From the NCBI GenBank assembly GCA_050084985.1, contig JBITNC010000001.1:152148001-152212000 (forward strand): a stretch of DNA of 64,000 nucleotides, in the 5' to 3' direction. Origin of the DNA: Nageia nagi. Its lineage: Eukaryota > Pinophyta. The notes beneath the pieces were generated by a model, which searched no databases, had not been told where the DNA came from, and saw nothing but the letters and a program-made list of their open reading frames with translations. Below, one piece after another: positions 46,830-58,283 of the stretch (positions are counted from its first letter, which is position 1; every line of letters begins with the position of its first letter). A program made the position numbers and the translations under genes.

Positions 46830-48075
46830 TAGTTAGGTGTAGGCGAAGAATCATCTATATCAGACACCTCAGCATGAGAGGTCATATTCTCAGGAAGTTC
46901 ATTGAACTTGACATCCCTAGAAACAAAGACTATTTTATGGGATGAGGAGTAGAGCCTGTAACCTCTATGCTGATTATCATACCCCACAAAGATGCATTTT
47001 TCTGATCTTTTATCCAACTTCTTTCTTTTCTTTGAGGTAACGAAGGCAAATGCATCACAACCGAAGACCCTAAAGTGTGAGAGGTTAGGTTTCTTTCCTG
47101 TCCATACTTCATACGGAGTTTTACCTTCAACTACTTTAGTAGGACACCTATTTAGGTTGTGAATAGTAGTGTGAATAGCTTCACCCCATAAGAAACTAGG
47201 AAGGTTACCCAACATGCACCTTACCATTTCCATAATGGTTCGATTCTTCCTTTCAACAACTCCATTTTGCTGAGGGTGTACGAGATTATGAATTGTCGCT
47301 TGATCCCATGTTTAACACAATAGTCATTAAACTCATTGCTATTATACTCACCCCCATTATCAGATCTCAGCGTCTTGATCTTAAAATCAGTTTGATTTTC
47401 AACAAGAGCCTTGAAGTCTTTAAACCTATCAAAAGTTTGATCCTTATGCTCAAGTAGATAACCAAATGTCATCCTACTGAAGTCATCAATGAAGGTCAGA
47501 ACATAAGAAGCTCCCCCTAGAGACTTAGTCTAAAATGGACCCATCAAATCTGAATGCACAACCTGAAGAGGATGAGTAGCCCGAGTTGCCTTATCTTTTT
47601 CAAGCTTTTGCCTATTCATCTTTCCTAGAATGCACCTTTCACAGAGACCAATTGTGGGTGAAATATTAGGTAAACCTTCCACAAGTTCTTAAGTTTTCAT
47701 ATCTTCAATACTCTTGTGGTTAAGGTGCCCTAATCGTTGATGCCAAAGATTACCCTTTGAACAAACATTTGTAGCAAGACACATTTTTGAAGGAACTTGA
47801 TCCACAATATAAAGGTCATCCTTTACTGATCCTTTCATGAAGGTGGCAAGTCCTTTCTTAACACACCAGGAGTGTGAGGTAAACTCAAATGAGTATCCTT
47901 TCCTTGTAATCTAAATTATGGAGATGAGATTCATCCTTAGTTTAGGCACATAAAAGACATTATCAAAAACCTTTCCATGAATCTTCACACTCCTTATTCC
48001 TTGAACATCAAGGACTGTATTATCACCTATCACAACTGCATCCTTCTTGTACTTATGAAAGTTTTCAAAATTATC
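46829..48075 (-). pseudogene. copia C integrase
   Basis: Minus strand: the zinc-binding part (HQRLGHLNHKSIEDM near 47735; IGLCERCILGKMNRQK near 47640), then HSDLMGPF near 47550 with the first Asp and IDDFSR. The second catalytic site TLRSDNGGEYNS lies near 47360. A one-base loss near 47281 shifts the frame within the stretch that should read PQQNGVVERKN; the catalytic Glu lies just after it and is present in the other frame. The C-terminal part ends near 46829 after the WGEA and VFGCDAF segments. TAG and TAA at about 47535 and 47690 fall at Gln sites. Confidence 0.85.
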
Positions 48076-49085
48076 CTTTCATAACACATGTGATTAGTGC
48101 ATCCTGAATCAACAATCCAATCATTTGAAACAGTTTGAGTCATTGAGTAGTAGGCAACAGTAGCAGTATGCTTGTTCTTCTTTTTATTATTGAAATTTCT
48201 CACATTTGCATTTCCCTTGCCTTTTTGAGCAAATTTCTTTTTACGATAATCATACTCTTTGTGCCCAAAGATGCCACAAAAGTTACAATTTCCATCAAAC
48301 TTTTTCTGAGGTGTTGGATTGCTTGATCTAGCTTTGTCATTCCTTTGCCTGAAGTTGCCATTATTATTGCCCTTTTTCTCATACTTCTTGAAGGTAGATG
48401 AGGACTTGTTATCTTTGAATTTATAATGTTTGAACTTTTTCTTGAAAGGAGTTTTGGTTGCTCCTAGAGCAATGCTATTATCCTTTGGAGAAAGGTTCAA
48501 CATTTTCTTATTCAAAGTTTCCTCATGCTTCAGAAGGAGTCTAGAAAGGTTATCAAGAGAGATGACATCTTCTTCATCATCGAGCCTTATTTCCATAATC
48601 GTGACAAAGTTACTGAACTTTGTAGAAAGGCTTTGAAGAATGATGAAGACCATGAACTTATCATTGATCCAATTGCACCCACAGCCAACCAGTTGTGTCT
48701 TGAGGTTGATGATTTTGTTCAAGTAGATAGAAGCACTTTCATCTTCACCTTAATGATATTGCAACAACTTTTGTAAAATGGTGAACCTCCTTGAAAATTT
48801 TGACCCAAGGTAAATTTTCTTCAACCTATCCCAAGCTTCCTTTGCTGATGTTGAAGAAGAGATCATGAGAAGGATGTCATCTGAAACTGCATAATAAATC
48901 ATTGAAGTTGCTAACTCATTCTTTGAGTTGTATATTTCAAGAGCCTTCTCATCAGTAGGAGCAACCAAGTCTTCATTAACTATCTGCCATAGCTTCCTTG
49001 CTTATAACTCAACTTTCATATGAGGTTCCCATATTCCAAAGTTGGAACCATCGAGTATATGCTTGGGTATGAAGGTTTCAACCAT
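48030..49085 (-). pseudogene. copia C gag and protease
   Basis: Starts at ATG 49085 (MVETFIPKHILDG). Gag of UBN2 type: DELVAPTDEKALEIYNSKNE, then LGSKFSRRFTILQKLL near 48815 and CNWINDKF near 48640. The zinc knuckle CNFCGIFGHKEYDY near 48270 has its last Cys changed to Tyr. The protease follows with WIVDSGCTNHM near 48105, intact DSG. TAA at about 49003 and 48749 stand at Gln positions (the latter is Gln in copia B). The frame shifts near 48075, before the integrase. Confidence 0.85.
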
Positions 49086-50520
49086 TGCTACACAAAAATA
49101 AATATGCAATAAGAATGAAAATTTTTACAATTTTCCATCTATACATATAAAACATCTAATAAGTAAACATGTCCCACATGTGCAAACTTATAAACCATGA
49201 TCTGTAGAAGGATAAAGTTGAGGTTGTTTTCTTGTATAGAATTAGGCCTTCACCTAGATGCCTGTAAGGTGGAGCCCAGGTACTACCAGTCCTCAACCAG
49301 TTCACCTTGGTCAGTAATATACTCTCACAAGGAGAAGTACCAACTATTTTCCAAGGATCCGATGTATCTTGGACCGACCATTTTAATTATCATTTTAAGG
49401 TTTTCAATTTTTCTCCTAGGTTATCAGGATAATCCCTGAATGGATGTGCAGACATGTGGTATCACTACACACATGCCTGTCCACCTAATAGAGTTATGTC
49501 CAATCCAACAGAGGTCTTAGGGGCAATTAAGATGGACTTACCACCACTTGGTTCTTCAGACTAAAAAGGCTCCATTCTACCCTGTCCTCACCTTGTGGCT
49601 CCCCAAATAAGTCATGTTGTGGAAAAATATGTGCAGATGTGTTCATTTTAGGGGTTACTTTCAATATTTTATGTTTTTGCAAGTATAAAGCAATTGTGCA
49701 AAAATATAAAGTAAAGTAAAAAATACTTCATCCACATGAACTTGAAACCTTAAGAGTCCAATGGGTTTTGTACTAACCCCTAAAGGACTTTTTACATTTT
49801 GCATACTTTGATCAAGTTCAAAAATTCATTAAAACACTTTAATGAATTTTTAAAAGGGCTAAGTCCTACTTAGCATTAATCCATAACTTAAACATGCATT
49901 ATTTTATGACTTAAAATTAAGTAATAAACATGCATCATGCATTATTTAACTTAAAATTTTAAGTACTAAGCATGTTTTGTTCCTCAAACAAGACTAAGAG
50001 GCATGCATTACAAATTTAGTATGCAAGATAAAGTTTTAAGTAAAAATTATACAAATTCCCCCCTTTTTTTACTTAAAGTTCTAAAACTAGGATGCTAAAA
50101 AAATGTCTTTTAAGGATGGTTCCTCCCCCTTTTCACTTAATGTGTTATTCCTAAAAAAATAGCATAGGGTTTTAGGAAATATGAAATACTTAAAAAAGGA
50201 CTTAGTTAAAATCCCTTAAATGGTTAATTTAGACCTAGACATAAAAAAATCAAATCCCTTTGTAATGGGTAAAAAAAATTAAAGACCCAACAACTTATGT
50301 TTGAAAAATATGGAAAGGTGGCCATGTGTAAACCGTGTGGAGGTTGAGAGGTTGGGCAAAGGTGGTAGGGGATACCAAAGTGAGTAGAAGGGCAGTGGAG
50401 GTGGTAAGGCACGTGGGGCAGCCAGACGACTGTTGACCATCCTAGCCATGAAGATGTGAGGGAGGAGAAGATGATAAGGGTCGAGCGATGAGCAGAGGAC
50501 TTGCTACGTCAAGACCTTAA
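49086..50520 (-). other. copia C leader, proximal part
   Basis: No gene recognised. 49190-49640 has a GC-richer block with several ggt and cctg words and no reading frame that persists. 49680-50160 is AT-rich and resembles the leader of copia B in style. 50224-50520 is GC-richer with no frame I can name. Confidence 0.5.
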
Positions 50521-50524
50521 GTGA

Positions 50525-50830
50525 ACTGATGGGAGCTCCATAGCTTCATTATCTTCATTTTCATTGGTTAGACACATGTCCTCTGGCATAATATATGGCA
50601 AAGGATTTACAAATGGCTCTAGATCTATATACATTTCCATTTCATCTTGTGTAAGATGGATATCCTCAATACTTGGACCTTTACTTGATACAGGTTTGAC
50701 AAAATTGGTTACACTGTGTCTGGTTTGAAGAGATCCTCTTGTATCATGGGCACAAGAATATGTTGAAAATCCACTTTTGATTACAGAAGTACCAACAAGT
50801 GACTTCTTAGGATGAGCCCAACGATAACTA
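50525..50830 (-). pseudogene. captured CLC-type chloride channel fragment in copia C leader
   Basis: A minus-strand frame without stops for about 100 codons reads RHSVTNFVKPVSSKGPSIED near 50720, then DIHLTQDEMEMYIDLEPFVN and PLPYIMPEDMCLT near 50600. This matches the linker between the two CBS domains of plant CLC channels (CLC-d type in my reading), where DLxPFxNPSPYxVPEDMSLT is characteristic. It is followed at once by NENEDNEAMELPSV, which resembles the extreme C-terminus of the same channel, so the second CBS domain is missing. The low number of stops is unlike the surrounding element and suggests late capture or a spliced source. Identification is from family memory. Confidence 0.6.
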
Positions 50831-50850
50831 TTTCTCCATTTTGTCGCTGA

Positions 50851-51196
50851 TCAATAATAGGGAATCCATTTTGTGCATATCCTATGATCATTGCAGTCCA
50901 TGAAACGTTGTCTACATCTTGCACCTTCCCTTTCAACGTTCCATTTTGTTATGTATCCTATGATCATTGCAATCCATGAAACTCTATCTGCATCATGCAT
51001 CTTGTCAAACAAGTCATAGGAGCCTTTCAATGTATCTATTTTGTGCATATTCTATGATCATTGCATTGAATGAGACTGCATCTTGATGAGGCATTTTGTC
51101 AAACAATTTGCGTGCCTGAAGGATGTGGAGGTGGAGGCGGTTGTATGGCCATATTTTTTTTTGTTTATCTCTGTTAATATATGATTTCAATTGCAA
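50851..51196 (-). pseudogene. captured PPR protein fragment in copia C leader
   Basis: Minus strand: ARKLFDKMPHQDAVSFNAMI near 51085 and then LFDKMHDADRVSWIAMIIGY near 50980, two PPR motifs of the L/S type, followed by a second, shifted partial copy of SWxAM. The N-terminal residues at 51130-51196 may be a leader of the same gene. Stops appear between the motifs. It lies inside the copia element with the CLC fragment on its 3' side (minus strand), so both were taken into one leader. Confidence 0.7.
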
Positions 51197-51295
51197 AGAG
51201 CGAAGGAGGATTTCTTTTAAGTTAAGGTTCCCTACGTATGGCCATCCTATTATATATATTTTTTGATTAAATTTTAAACAAATTTAAAATAAAAA

Positions 51296-51298
<3 letters not shown>

Positions 51299-51363
<65 letters not shown>
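51299..51363. repeat. (TA)n microsatellite
   Basis: About 32 TA units in the copia C leader. Length is probably variable between individuals. Confidence 0.95.
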
Positions 51364-51369
<6 letters not shown>

Positions 51370-51953
51370 GCCCTTAAAAAAATTTGTAGTAGAACTCAAA
51401 AAAAAAAAAATTATCCTCCTCTCATTTTTTTTGTAAATGTTCATGCCTTTTCTTAGTAACATATCAATAACTAACAAAAAATGGTAGTATATATATGAGA
51501 AATTTCACAATAATATATTACTATTTTTAAGCAAATAGTAATAACATAAAGAATGTTAGTATATATTGCAATTTTCATCATATATTGGTATTAAGCAAAT
51601 GTTGTGATAAATTGAACCAACACATACATTTAATTCCAATATAATATGTAAAAAAAATACAATTTTTGTATACTAACCCTTTTTAAAAGAATTATAGCAA
51701 TTTAAAATTGCAAGTAACATAGAGGATTAGTAAAAAAAATTGCAACTTGTTAATCATAATTTAAAAGGACTAACACATAGCAAGTAATGTGTTAGTAGCA
51801 TCATGTAATAATCCATAAAATAACCAAATGAGGAGGAAATTTATACCTTCTCGTATATTTACCTCACTAATGGAGTGTAAGGTGAGGAAGTAGAAAGATC
51901 ACCAAAATGTTGAAGAAGAGCTTCCACACCAAGAAGAAGAGCTTCCACACCAA
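51364..51953 (-). other. copia C leader, distal part next to the PBS
   Basis: Shares segments with 31913-32201 and 1-28. 51907-51952 holds a near-perfect direct duplication of about 21 bases (gaagaagagcttccacacc repeated) just before the PBS. No gene. Confidence 0.7.
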
Positions 51954-51965
51954 GCTCTGATACCA
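51954..51965 (-). promoter_or_regulatory. copia C primer binding site (tRNA-iMet)
   Basis: gctctgatacca on the plus strand is the exact reverse complement of TGGTATCAGAGC, the 3' end of plant initiator tRNA-Met. Two bases separate it from the LTR. Confidence 0.9.
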
Positions 51966-51967
51966 AT

Positions 51968-52424
51968 TGAAGGATTTAGACCTACTCTAATCCTCAAGGT
52001 CTAAGACTAGGAAACTCAACCATTCAAGATAACACACATATAATGTGGTTCCTCCCTCCTTGGGAGTACATCCACAACTAGTTTTCAATTCTCAATCTAT
52101 GCACCTCTTACAATAATTCTCTTTCTCTCCTACACAACTAGTAGAGTAATCTTACTCCAAAAACTTAGTTGTGTTACAAGAGGAGAGGCCCTCTATTTAT
52201 AGCTTGAGAGCACCTCCCTAACCTCCCTTTAACCCAAGGGTAAGGTTAGGGTTACAATAAATGTATCACCTAACTTTAACCTACCAACTAACCACATGGT
52301 AAAGTCAAAGTCTACATAATAAAGAATTCAATTAATCCCTTAAGGTATCTACATATCCTTTAAGTGATTAATTGAATTTACAAGGAGTTTAGATATTCAC
52401 AATATTTCATTACAAATTCTAACA
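51968..52424 (-). repeat. copia C 5' LTR
   Basis: 457 bp, nearly identical to 43951-44405. TATA box at 52193-52202 on the minus strand. As the 5' LTR it would drive the element transcript leftwards. Confidence 0.9.
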
Positions 52425-52429
52425 CCATC

Positions 52430-52593
52430 CTCCTCCATAACAATATGAGGGTGGACAATGACTACTAGACATATTTTTTTATTGGTTTAAATTACATAGA
52501 TTAGATAGGATATATGAGATGGGTGCATGTTGCTAGGCAACATTTTTGTACTAGAGCACTCAAGATTACTTATGTACTTTTTGATGGCTTATG

Positions 52594-52658
<65 letters not shown>

Positions 52659-53480
52659 GGGTTTATTATATGCTTTGTTTTAGAATTATAATGGATGTTT
52701 AATATTATTTTTGTTATCATGATGGTTATGGAATGTGATTTGTTCAATTTAAATACATATTTTCTATTATTACTTACTTTGAGATGGTTACGCTTGATGT
52801 ATTTTATATTTGTTCTTTATATGGATGAATTTTAATGTTTCAAAAAACATGATAATATGATGTAGGATTTTTGGAACTGACTTCCATTTTAATATGTTGA
52901 ATGAGACCTTGTTCCTCTCATTTTGCAAAATAATATGAGGAAATCCATTCAACAATCCTGACCCATAGTGACAAATGATGAAAACATGAATGATTTGCAA
53001 CTATGAAATATAATAAGTGGACATAACAATCAATGTAAATAAGTTTGGAATCAACTTCCATTTGAATGTGTAAGATGAGCTCTAGCCCCAACTAGACTAG
53101 GAAATATATATCATCTAATGATTCCATAACCTTTATGAATGGTTAAGAAAATGCAATCCAAAATGAAGAAAAAATATTGAAGTGAAAACAATCCAAGCAA
53201 TTGATGCTAAGAATGAGTGACTAGTGGTTCTTGTATTCCCAAAAAATGTAGGAAACATTAAAAAGTAAGAAACCATTCAAGTATCGATCCCTAAATGTTA
53301 GGATTAAGCTTGATGAAATAAAGTATTGGTAGATAAAAAGAGAGCCTTATAGATACTTAATATATCCTACATAGGGATCCTTCTCATATGGGCATATAAA
53401 CAAAAAATGCAAAGTCAAATAATATTGATACTTACTATGAAATGATGGCAAATGGAAAGGTAAAAATAAGATATTGATGG
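52430..53480. other. flank of copia C, no gene; contains a (TA)n tract
   Basis: Continuation of the sequence interrupted at 43945. No frame or known repeat apart from (TA)n at 52595-52656 (62 bases). The left end of E2 is within or just right of this stretch. Confidence 0.5.
52595..52656. repeat. (TA)n microsatellite
   Basis: 31 TA units with no interruption. Confidence 0.95.
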
Positions 53481-53499
53481 ATTTACATGATGAATTAAG

Positions 53500-54746
53500 A
53501 TAGATAATTTTATCATTTTTTTATCTTTTTAGGAAGGAAGATGTAGGAAGAATGAAAGTAAGATATAAACAAGCAAGGGACTAAGTTCCCCCAATCAATA
53601 AAATAAAGAAGCAAAAGCAAGATACAAGGAGAAAATGATAGACACACCAACCTTATTGACTTGTTTGAATAGAAAGGGAGGAATAGAACATTGAGATATT
53701 GGCAAAGAGGGTGCTTCACCTATCAATTCCTCATGAGAGGAGGCAATTTCCTTGTAATCTCTCTCATCCTCTATCTCATGGATTTGAGGTGTGGTTGTCA
53801 TGGTTTGAGGGCCCTTGAAAATAATGCATCATTTATCTTTTTTGCACTAAGTAGGTAATTGCATGACATGTATCATACCTTGCTCATACTGATCCAATCC
53901 AAATCCCTAAGATTTACACTTGGAAATATGGTGTCAAATAAAATAAGGTCTAGATAAATAATCAATTTTACCTAAAAATGCTTATTTAGATGAGACCTTA
54001 AGGGCTTGGTAGCTTGGAAAATCAGGACTTGCATATACATAATAAGTTTGCTTATCTGATGGACAAAGTGTTACCAAAGTACTAATGGCCAAAGGAGACT
54101 CAAATGGATGACCTAAATCATGCAAAGATAAGACATTAAACATAATATCATTGATAAAATATTCATTAATGCTCACATTTTTAAACTGGACATCCACTCG
54201 AGAGATATGCCCATGATCATCTATGGATGCATCTTTCTTTTATTTTTTAGTTATAACTTAAAGTTCTTATTTTACCTCATTACTCTCCTCTATTTGAGTA
54301 ATCAAACTTTATTCACATATAAATGAGATGGTTTATTTATGTTTTTTGTCTAGGTATTTCATTCATGCCTTCCAAGAGATTTCTTCTTGAAGTGTAGAAG
54401 AAGGAATCATGAGTTTATCTTGCTTAGGCTCCTCATAGACGATTGTTAGATAATCATGTTTATGCATATCTATGGAGCTTTCTTCATTTTTTGTTGGGAC
54501 TATGTTATTAATTGATTTATTTTTTACTTCTTGACATTCCTTGTTAATAGTGGTATCAAGAGACAATGGATCTTGATTTATATGAATGATCTCAAGAAAT
54601 ATATGGGTGGAAGGAAGGATGGGGTCATTAGGTAATTTGATAAGGTTACAATGGTTGAAAGGTTCCCCATCCATCCATATGTAATTAATAACCCCCTCCT
54701 CATGATATTTCACACAACCATGTAATATTGAAGGGATGCACTCCAT
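53500..54746 (-). pseudogene. E2 polyprotein linker after the protease
   Basis: Minus-strand open pieces at 53982-54197 and 54363-54746. The latter begins MECIPSILHGCVKYHEEGVI, homologous to E1 25465 (MDSIPSTWHRCLKYL), and continues with an acidic region (KECQEVKNKSINN, DMHKHDYLTIVYEE). No catalytic domain. The sequence ends before any RT motif. Confidence 0.65.
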
Positions 54747-54782
54747 CTCTTTAATCCAAGGCCTGCTAAGTAGGAAGTTATA

Positions 54783-55262
54783 CTATTGTTCTCCCTTTAT
54801 CACCTGAAAATAAGAATGAATAGTCTTGGAACCCACCAAGATAGGAAAACTAGTACTACCCAATGTATTGCATAATTGATTATTGAAGGCTTGTAGAATG
54901 AGTGTGGGTGGCTTAATATGTGATAAAGATAGATTAAGCTTTGCCAATGCTACTAAAGAAACCACATTGATGGTTGATCCACTATCTACAAGAACTATCT
55001 TGAAAGATCTTCCATCAACTTGGGCTATTATATGTAAGGGAGGATCCTTAAATTTTTTATTTATCACACTACAAATCTCATGTTGAATGAATGGAATGAA
55101 TGACTCAACATTCACCTGCACATTCCTAATAAAGAGTATGAAAGCATTTGGATTAGAGGCATCCAACTCTATAGTCCTCCAAATCATATCCAAATCCTCA
55201 TTATGTTGATGTAAATTTTTTATTAAGTTCCATAGAGAGAACTTAATGGGTGTAAGTCTCAA
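54783..55262 (-). pseudogene. E2 aspartic protease region
   Basis: A minus-strand open frame of 159 codons. The centre carries FKIVLVDSGSTINVVSLVAL (about 54960-55020), a D-S-G active site and flexible-loop pattern of a gypsy retropepsin. LILQAFNNQLCNTLGS follows, as in E1. It is the best-preserved protease in the window, and the active-site triplet is intact. Its N-terminal residues belong to the end of gag. Confidence 0.8.
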
Positions 55263-58200
55263 TTTTTACTCCAAGTTGCTCTTCAACTTCTCCTTGGTGT
55301 CCCACTATGTTGGAGGTGGATGAGGCTATATTTGACTTGGCATATTAAGATATCTCTCATTCCCTCATAAGTTTATCATTGACCTTTTTCCTTATATTTA
55401 TATTGATATCCCTAGTAGTTACATTAGCCATCCCTATAAAATGTGATTGTTCATGTGCTTATTTTGCTTGTTGTACATATTGTTATTGGGTTCAATAATC
55501 ATAGGGCATATTCTAAGTGGGAAAAGACTGATTGTAATGCCTAATGGTACCAACTTGGTTCACATTTCATTGAGGGAATGAATTTTGATAGACTTGCAAG
55601 TTGATGTTGGAATCCAAAGATGTACCATAAAGCACTAGTTTCCCTAAATCAATAAAACTTTGAATGACCTTCCATAAATAAATGTAATGGTCAATGCTAT
55701 GGCCTTGAACCCTATGAAAATCATAAAACTTATAATCCTTATACCATGGTTTGGTGGCTCAACTAGGATCCCATTGAACTTCTAATAATCTTAATAATTT
55801 TGCATCATTAAGTTTTGTGAAAATCTTATACAAGGGTTCTCCTAATGGTTCATATTTCCTTTGTAACCTAGAATACTGCTCTTGTGCTTGATTTTGAAAT
55901 TGATTCTTATTATGTGATTAATTCTAATTATAATAAGGATTAGGCACATTCATTTGATTATTTTTTTAGATATTTTGCACTTGAGCATTAATTGATTAAC
56001 TTAGGGTTTACCTCCATTAGTAGCACCTCTCTTATTGGATCTATAACCTCAGTTATTTTTTTCTTTCTTGACCATCTTGATCATGCCATTTTATACCATC
56101 ACTTCCTCTATAACCTTTTCTTGAGAAATAGCTCCCTCAAAGGTCCTATGTTGTTGTATTTGAAGATAAGTAGAGAGTTTTCTAATAAAATCTTTACTAA
56201 ATAATCTCACTAACTCCTCTTCAGGAAAAGAGAAGTTCATATCCATAATCACTACCACCTAGCAATATAATTGGAAATGGACTCTTGATCAAACTGAAGT
56301 AACTTTATAAGATCAATAATAGAAGCCCTCTTCTAAATATTGATTGAAAAATATTCAAAAAAGAGGTTCTCTAGTTGCTCAAATGTGTACAAACTATGTT
56401 GTGGTGGTGCATTGTACCAATTCCTAGCTTGCCCCCTAAGGGTCATAGGAAAAGTTCTCAATAATAAAGTTATCATTTATAATTAAGTAGCATGCATGTT
56501 TAAAGTGCCTTGAATACTCTTTAGGATCCTCTTTGCTCTTTAACTTGACTATTTTTGGCATTTCAAATTATTTAGGGTATGAGCTCATAGGAACCCAAGG
56601 ATTGATTGCCTCATTGGACAGTCCTTGCCTCTAGTTCTTGTAGTATTCTCATTATTTGACTTTCATTATGCAAATTGGATCCTCCATAAGGTGAATTTTA
56701 TCCACCATGGAGTGGATTTCATCCACCATAAGACTAATTTGATCCACCACTTTTCCCCCCATGAGGTGGAAATTGGTAAATTGATTATGGGTTATTAAAT
56801 AAACTCAATTATCTCTCAAAAGCATGAGCATTTGGGGTTATATTATGTGCCTTGTTATCCCCCATACAGTCCTTGTGTATTATTCCAAGATTTTTATTAT
56901 ATCCTTGTTGTTTACCTTTGGGACTGATATTATGTATTAAGATAATAACCTTATTACATATTTTATCCACTATTTTGTTGCATATTGTAATTTTAACCTT
57001 GATGTGCCCCTTGTAAGATATTTTGATTCTAATTTGCATGCAAATCAACCATTTATTTTTTATTCATAAGGTGTTGCATTTTCCCAATCAATTGTTGCAT
57101 ATCTTCCATGGATGGAGTTGAGAAACCTTATTGGGGATTTTCTTAATTGGAATTTTGAAGTGGATTATGAGGTGAATTTTGAACTCTATAAGGATTTTGC
57201 GTGTTATTATATGAAGCATTTTGGAATGGATGGGTTTGAAAATGAGCCATACCTTGGTTTGGCCCACTTTGGTTATTTTGTTGGTTATGTACAAAACTTA
57301 GGCCAAGGCCATCCCAATTATCAAGATTGACTTGGTTAGGTTGATCAATATTAGGATTTTGACCTTATGGATCTACACTCCAAGAAACTTAAATTTGTGG
57401 ATTTTGGAAACTACTGGTAGTATTGGTTTGGATGTTAGGTGAATTATAGTAGGAAATATATTGGGAAGTATTAGATTGAATAGAATTTATTGCCCTTTAT
57501 AATGGATGAGGTGTATTGTGTTGAACAACATCTTGAAAGTTTGGAGTTACATTTTGGAAGTATTTAGCTCAACCTTGGGTGGAGGTTGAGGGATTTTTGG
57601 CTTCTTTTTTGATATTCTCCTTTTGAACAATTCTTGTGGTTTGTGTAAATTTCATTGAAAATTTTGCAAATCTATAAAAGGTTGCAAATCTTACACAAAT
57701 GGAGATTCTTTGGATTATTGGGGGTTTTAAATTTGATTTCTTGGTTGGTGGATAATGTACACTCTTGATGTCAAAACCAACCTTGACCAATGTTTTATGC
57801 ATTTGGAGTTTGTGGTAGATTTGGAACATTTTATGAAGTGTCTGGTTGAGGAGTTTTATTTTGAATTTGATCCATCATCACTTGGTACCAATTACATTCA
57901 TTTGGATCTTGATTAATATTTTTGATCGGGGATAGAGATGTACCAACAACCTTTTGAGGCTCATTCTCATTCATCATGGCACAATTGTAATGGTCTAAAC
58001 AAATCAAAATATTTCTAGGCATTCCCAAACCTTATGGAGAAGCTTATATTGTGGGACCAACTATATTGTAAACTTACTCCATTACTCTTTCCATTTCATT
58101 AGGTGTGAGGTGTTGGAAAGTTTAGAGAGCCTTATGAAATCCAAAGGACTAAGTATCCACACTAGTAGTTAGCTCCTCCTTTATCTTAGTTGTATTATTC

Positions 58201-58283
58201 TCTTTCTTTGAAGCTCTAATTTCCACCATTCCAACTATGGAATCATCATATCACATTAGATCCTTGGATGAATCAGGATCCAT
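55263..58283 (-). pseudogene. E2 gag
   Basis: The likely start is ATG at 58283 (MDPDSSKDLM). The capsid core is at 55990-56590 (minus: MPKIVKLKSKEDPKEYSRHF near 56550 and ELVRLFSKDFIRKLSTYLQI near 56190). Gln/Asn-rich and repetitive stretches fill 56640-57830. A knuckle-like FHRVQGHSIDHYIYL near 55710 has both Cys replaced (Tyr) compared with E1. Many TAA/TAG codons and shifts. Packaging function lost. Confidence 0.7.

Larger units (their letters stand above)
43951..52424 (-). mobile_element. C: near-complete Ty1/copia retrotransposon, minus strand
   Basis: 8,474 bp bounded by LTRs (TGTTAGAATTTG...AAATCCTTCA on the minus strand) and a perfect 5-bp target-site duplication. On the minus strand the order is 5' LTR, PBS, long leader with host gene pieces, gag, protease, integrase, RT, RNase H, 3' untranslated repeats, PPT and 3' LTR. 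The integrase-before-RT order is that of copia. By hand count the LTRs differ at about eight positions plus a 2-base indel in 455, so it is much younger than G1. About nine in-frame stops, nearly all at Gln sites, and two frameshifts make this copy defective. Confidence 0.9.

Noticed and set aside
51299-52656. (TA)n tracts as cruciform origin or matrix attachment sites
   Set aside because: They are plain microsatellites. Nothing else in the sequence points to such a role.
54783-55262. An intact host aspartic protease gene
   Set aside because: The frame continues from a gypsy gag and into a polyprotein linker shared with E1, so it is a retropepsin domain.
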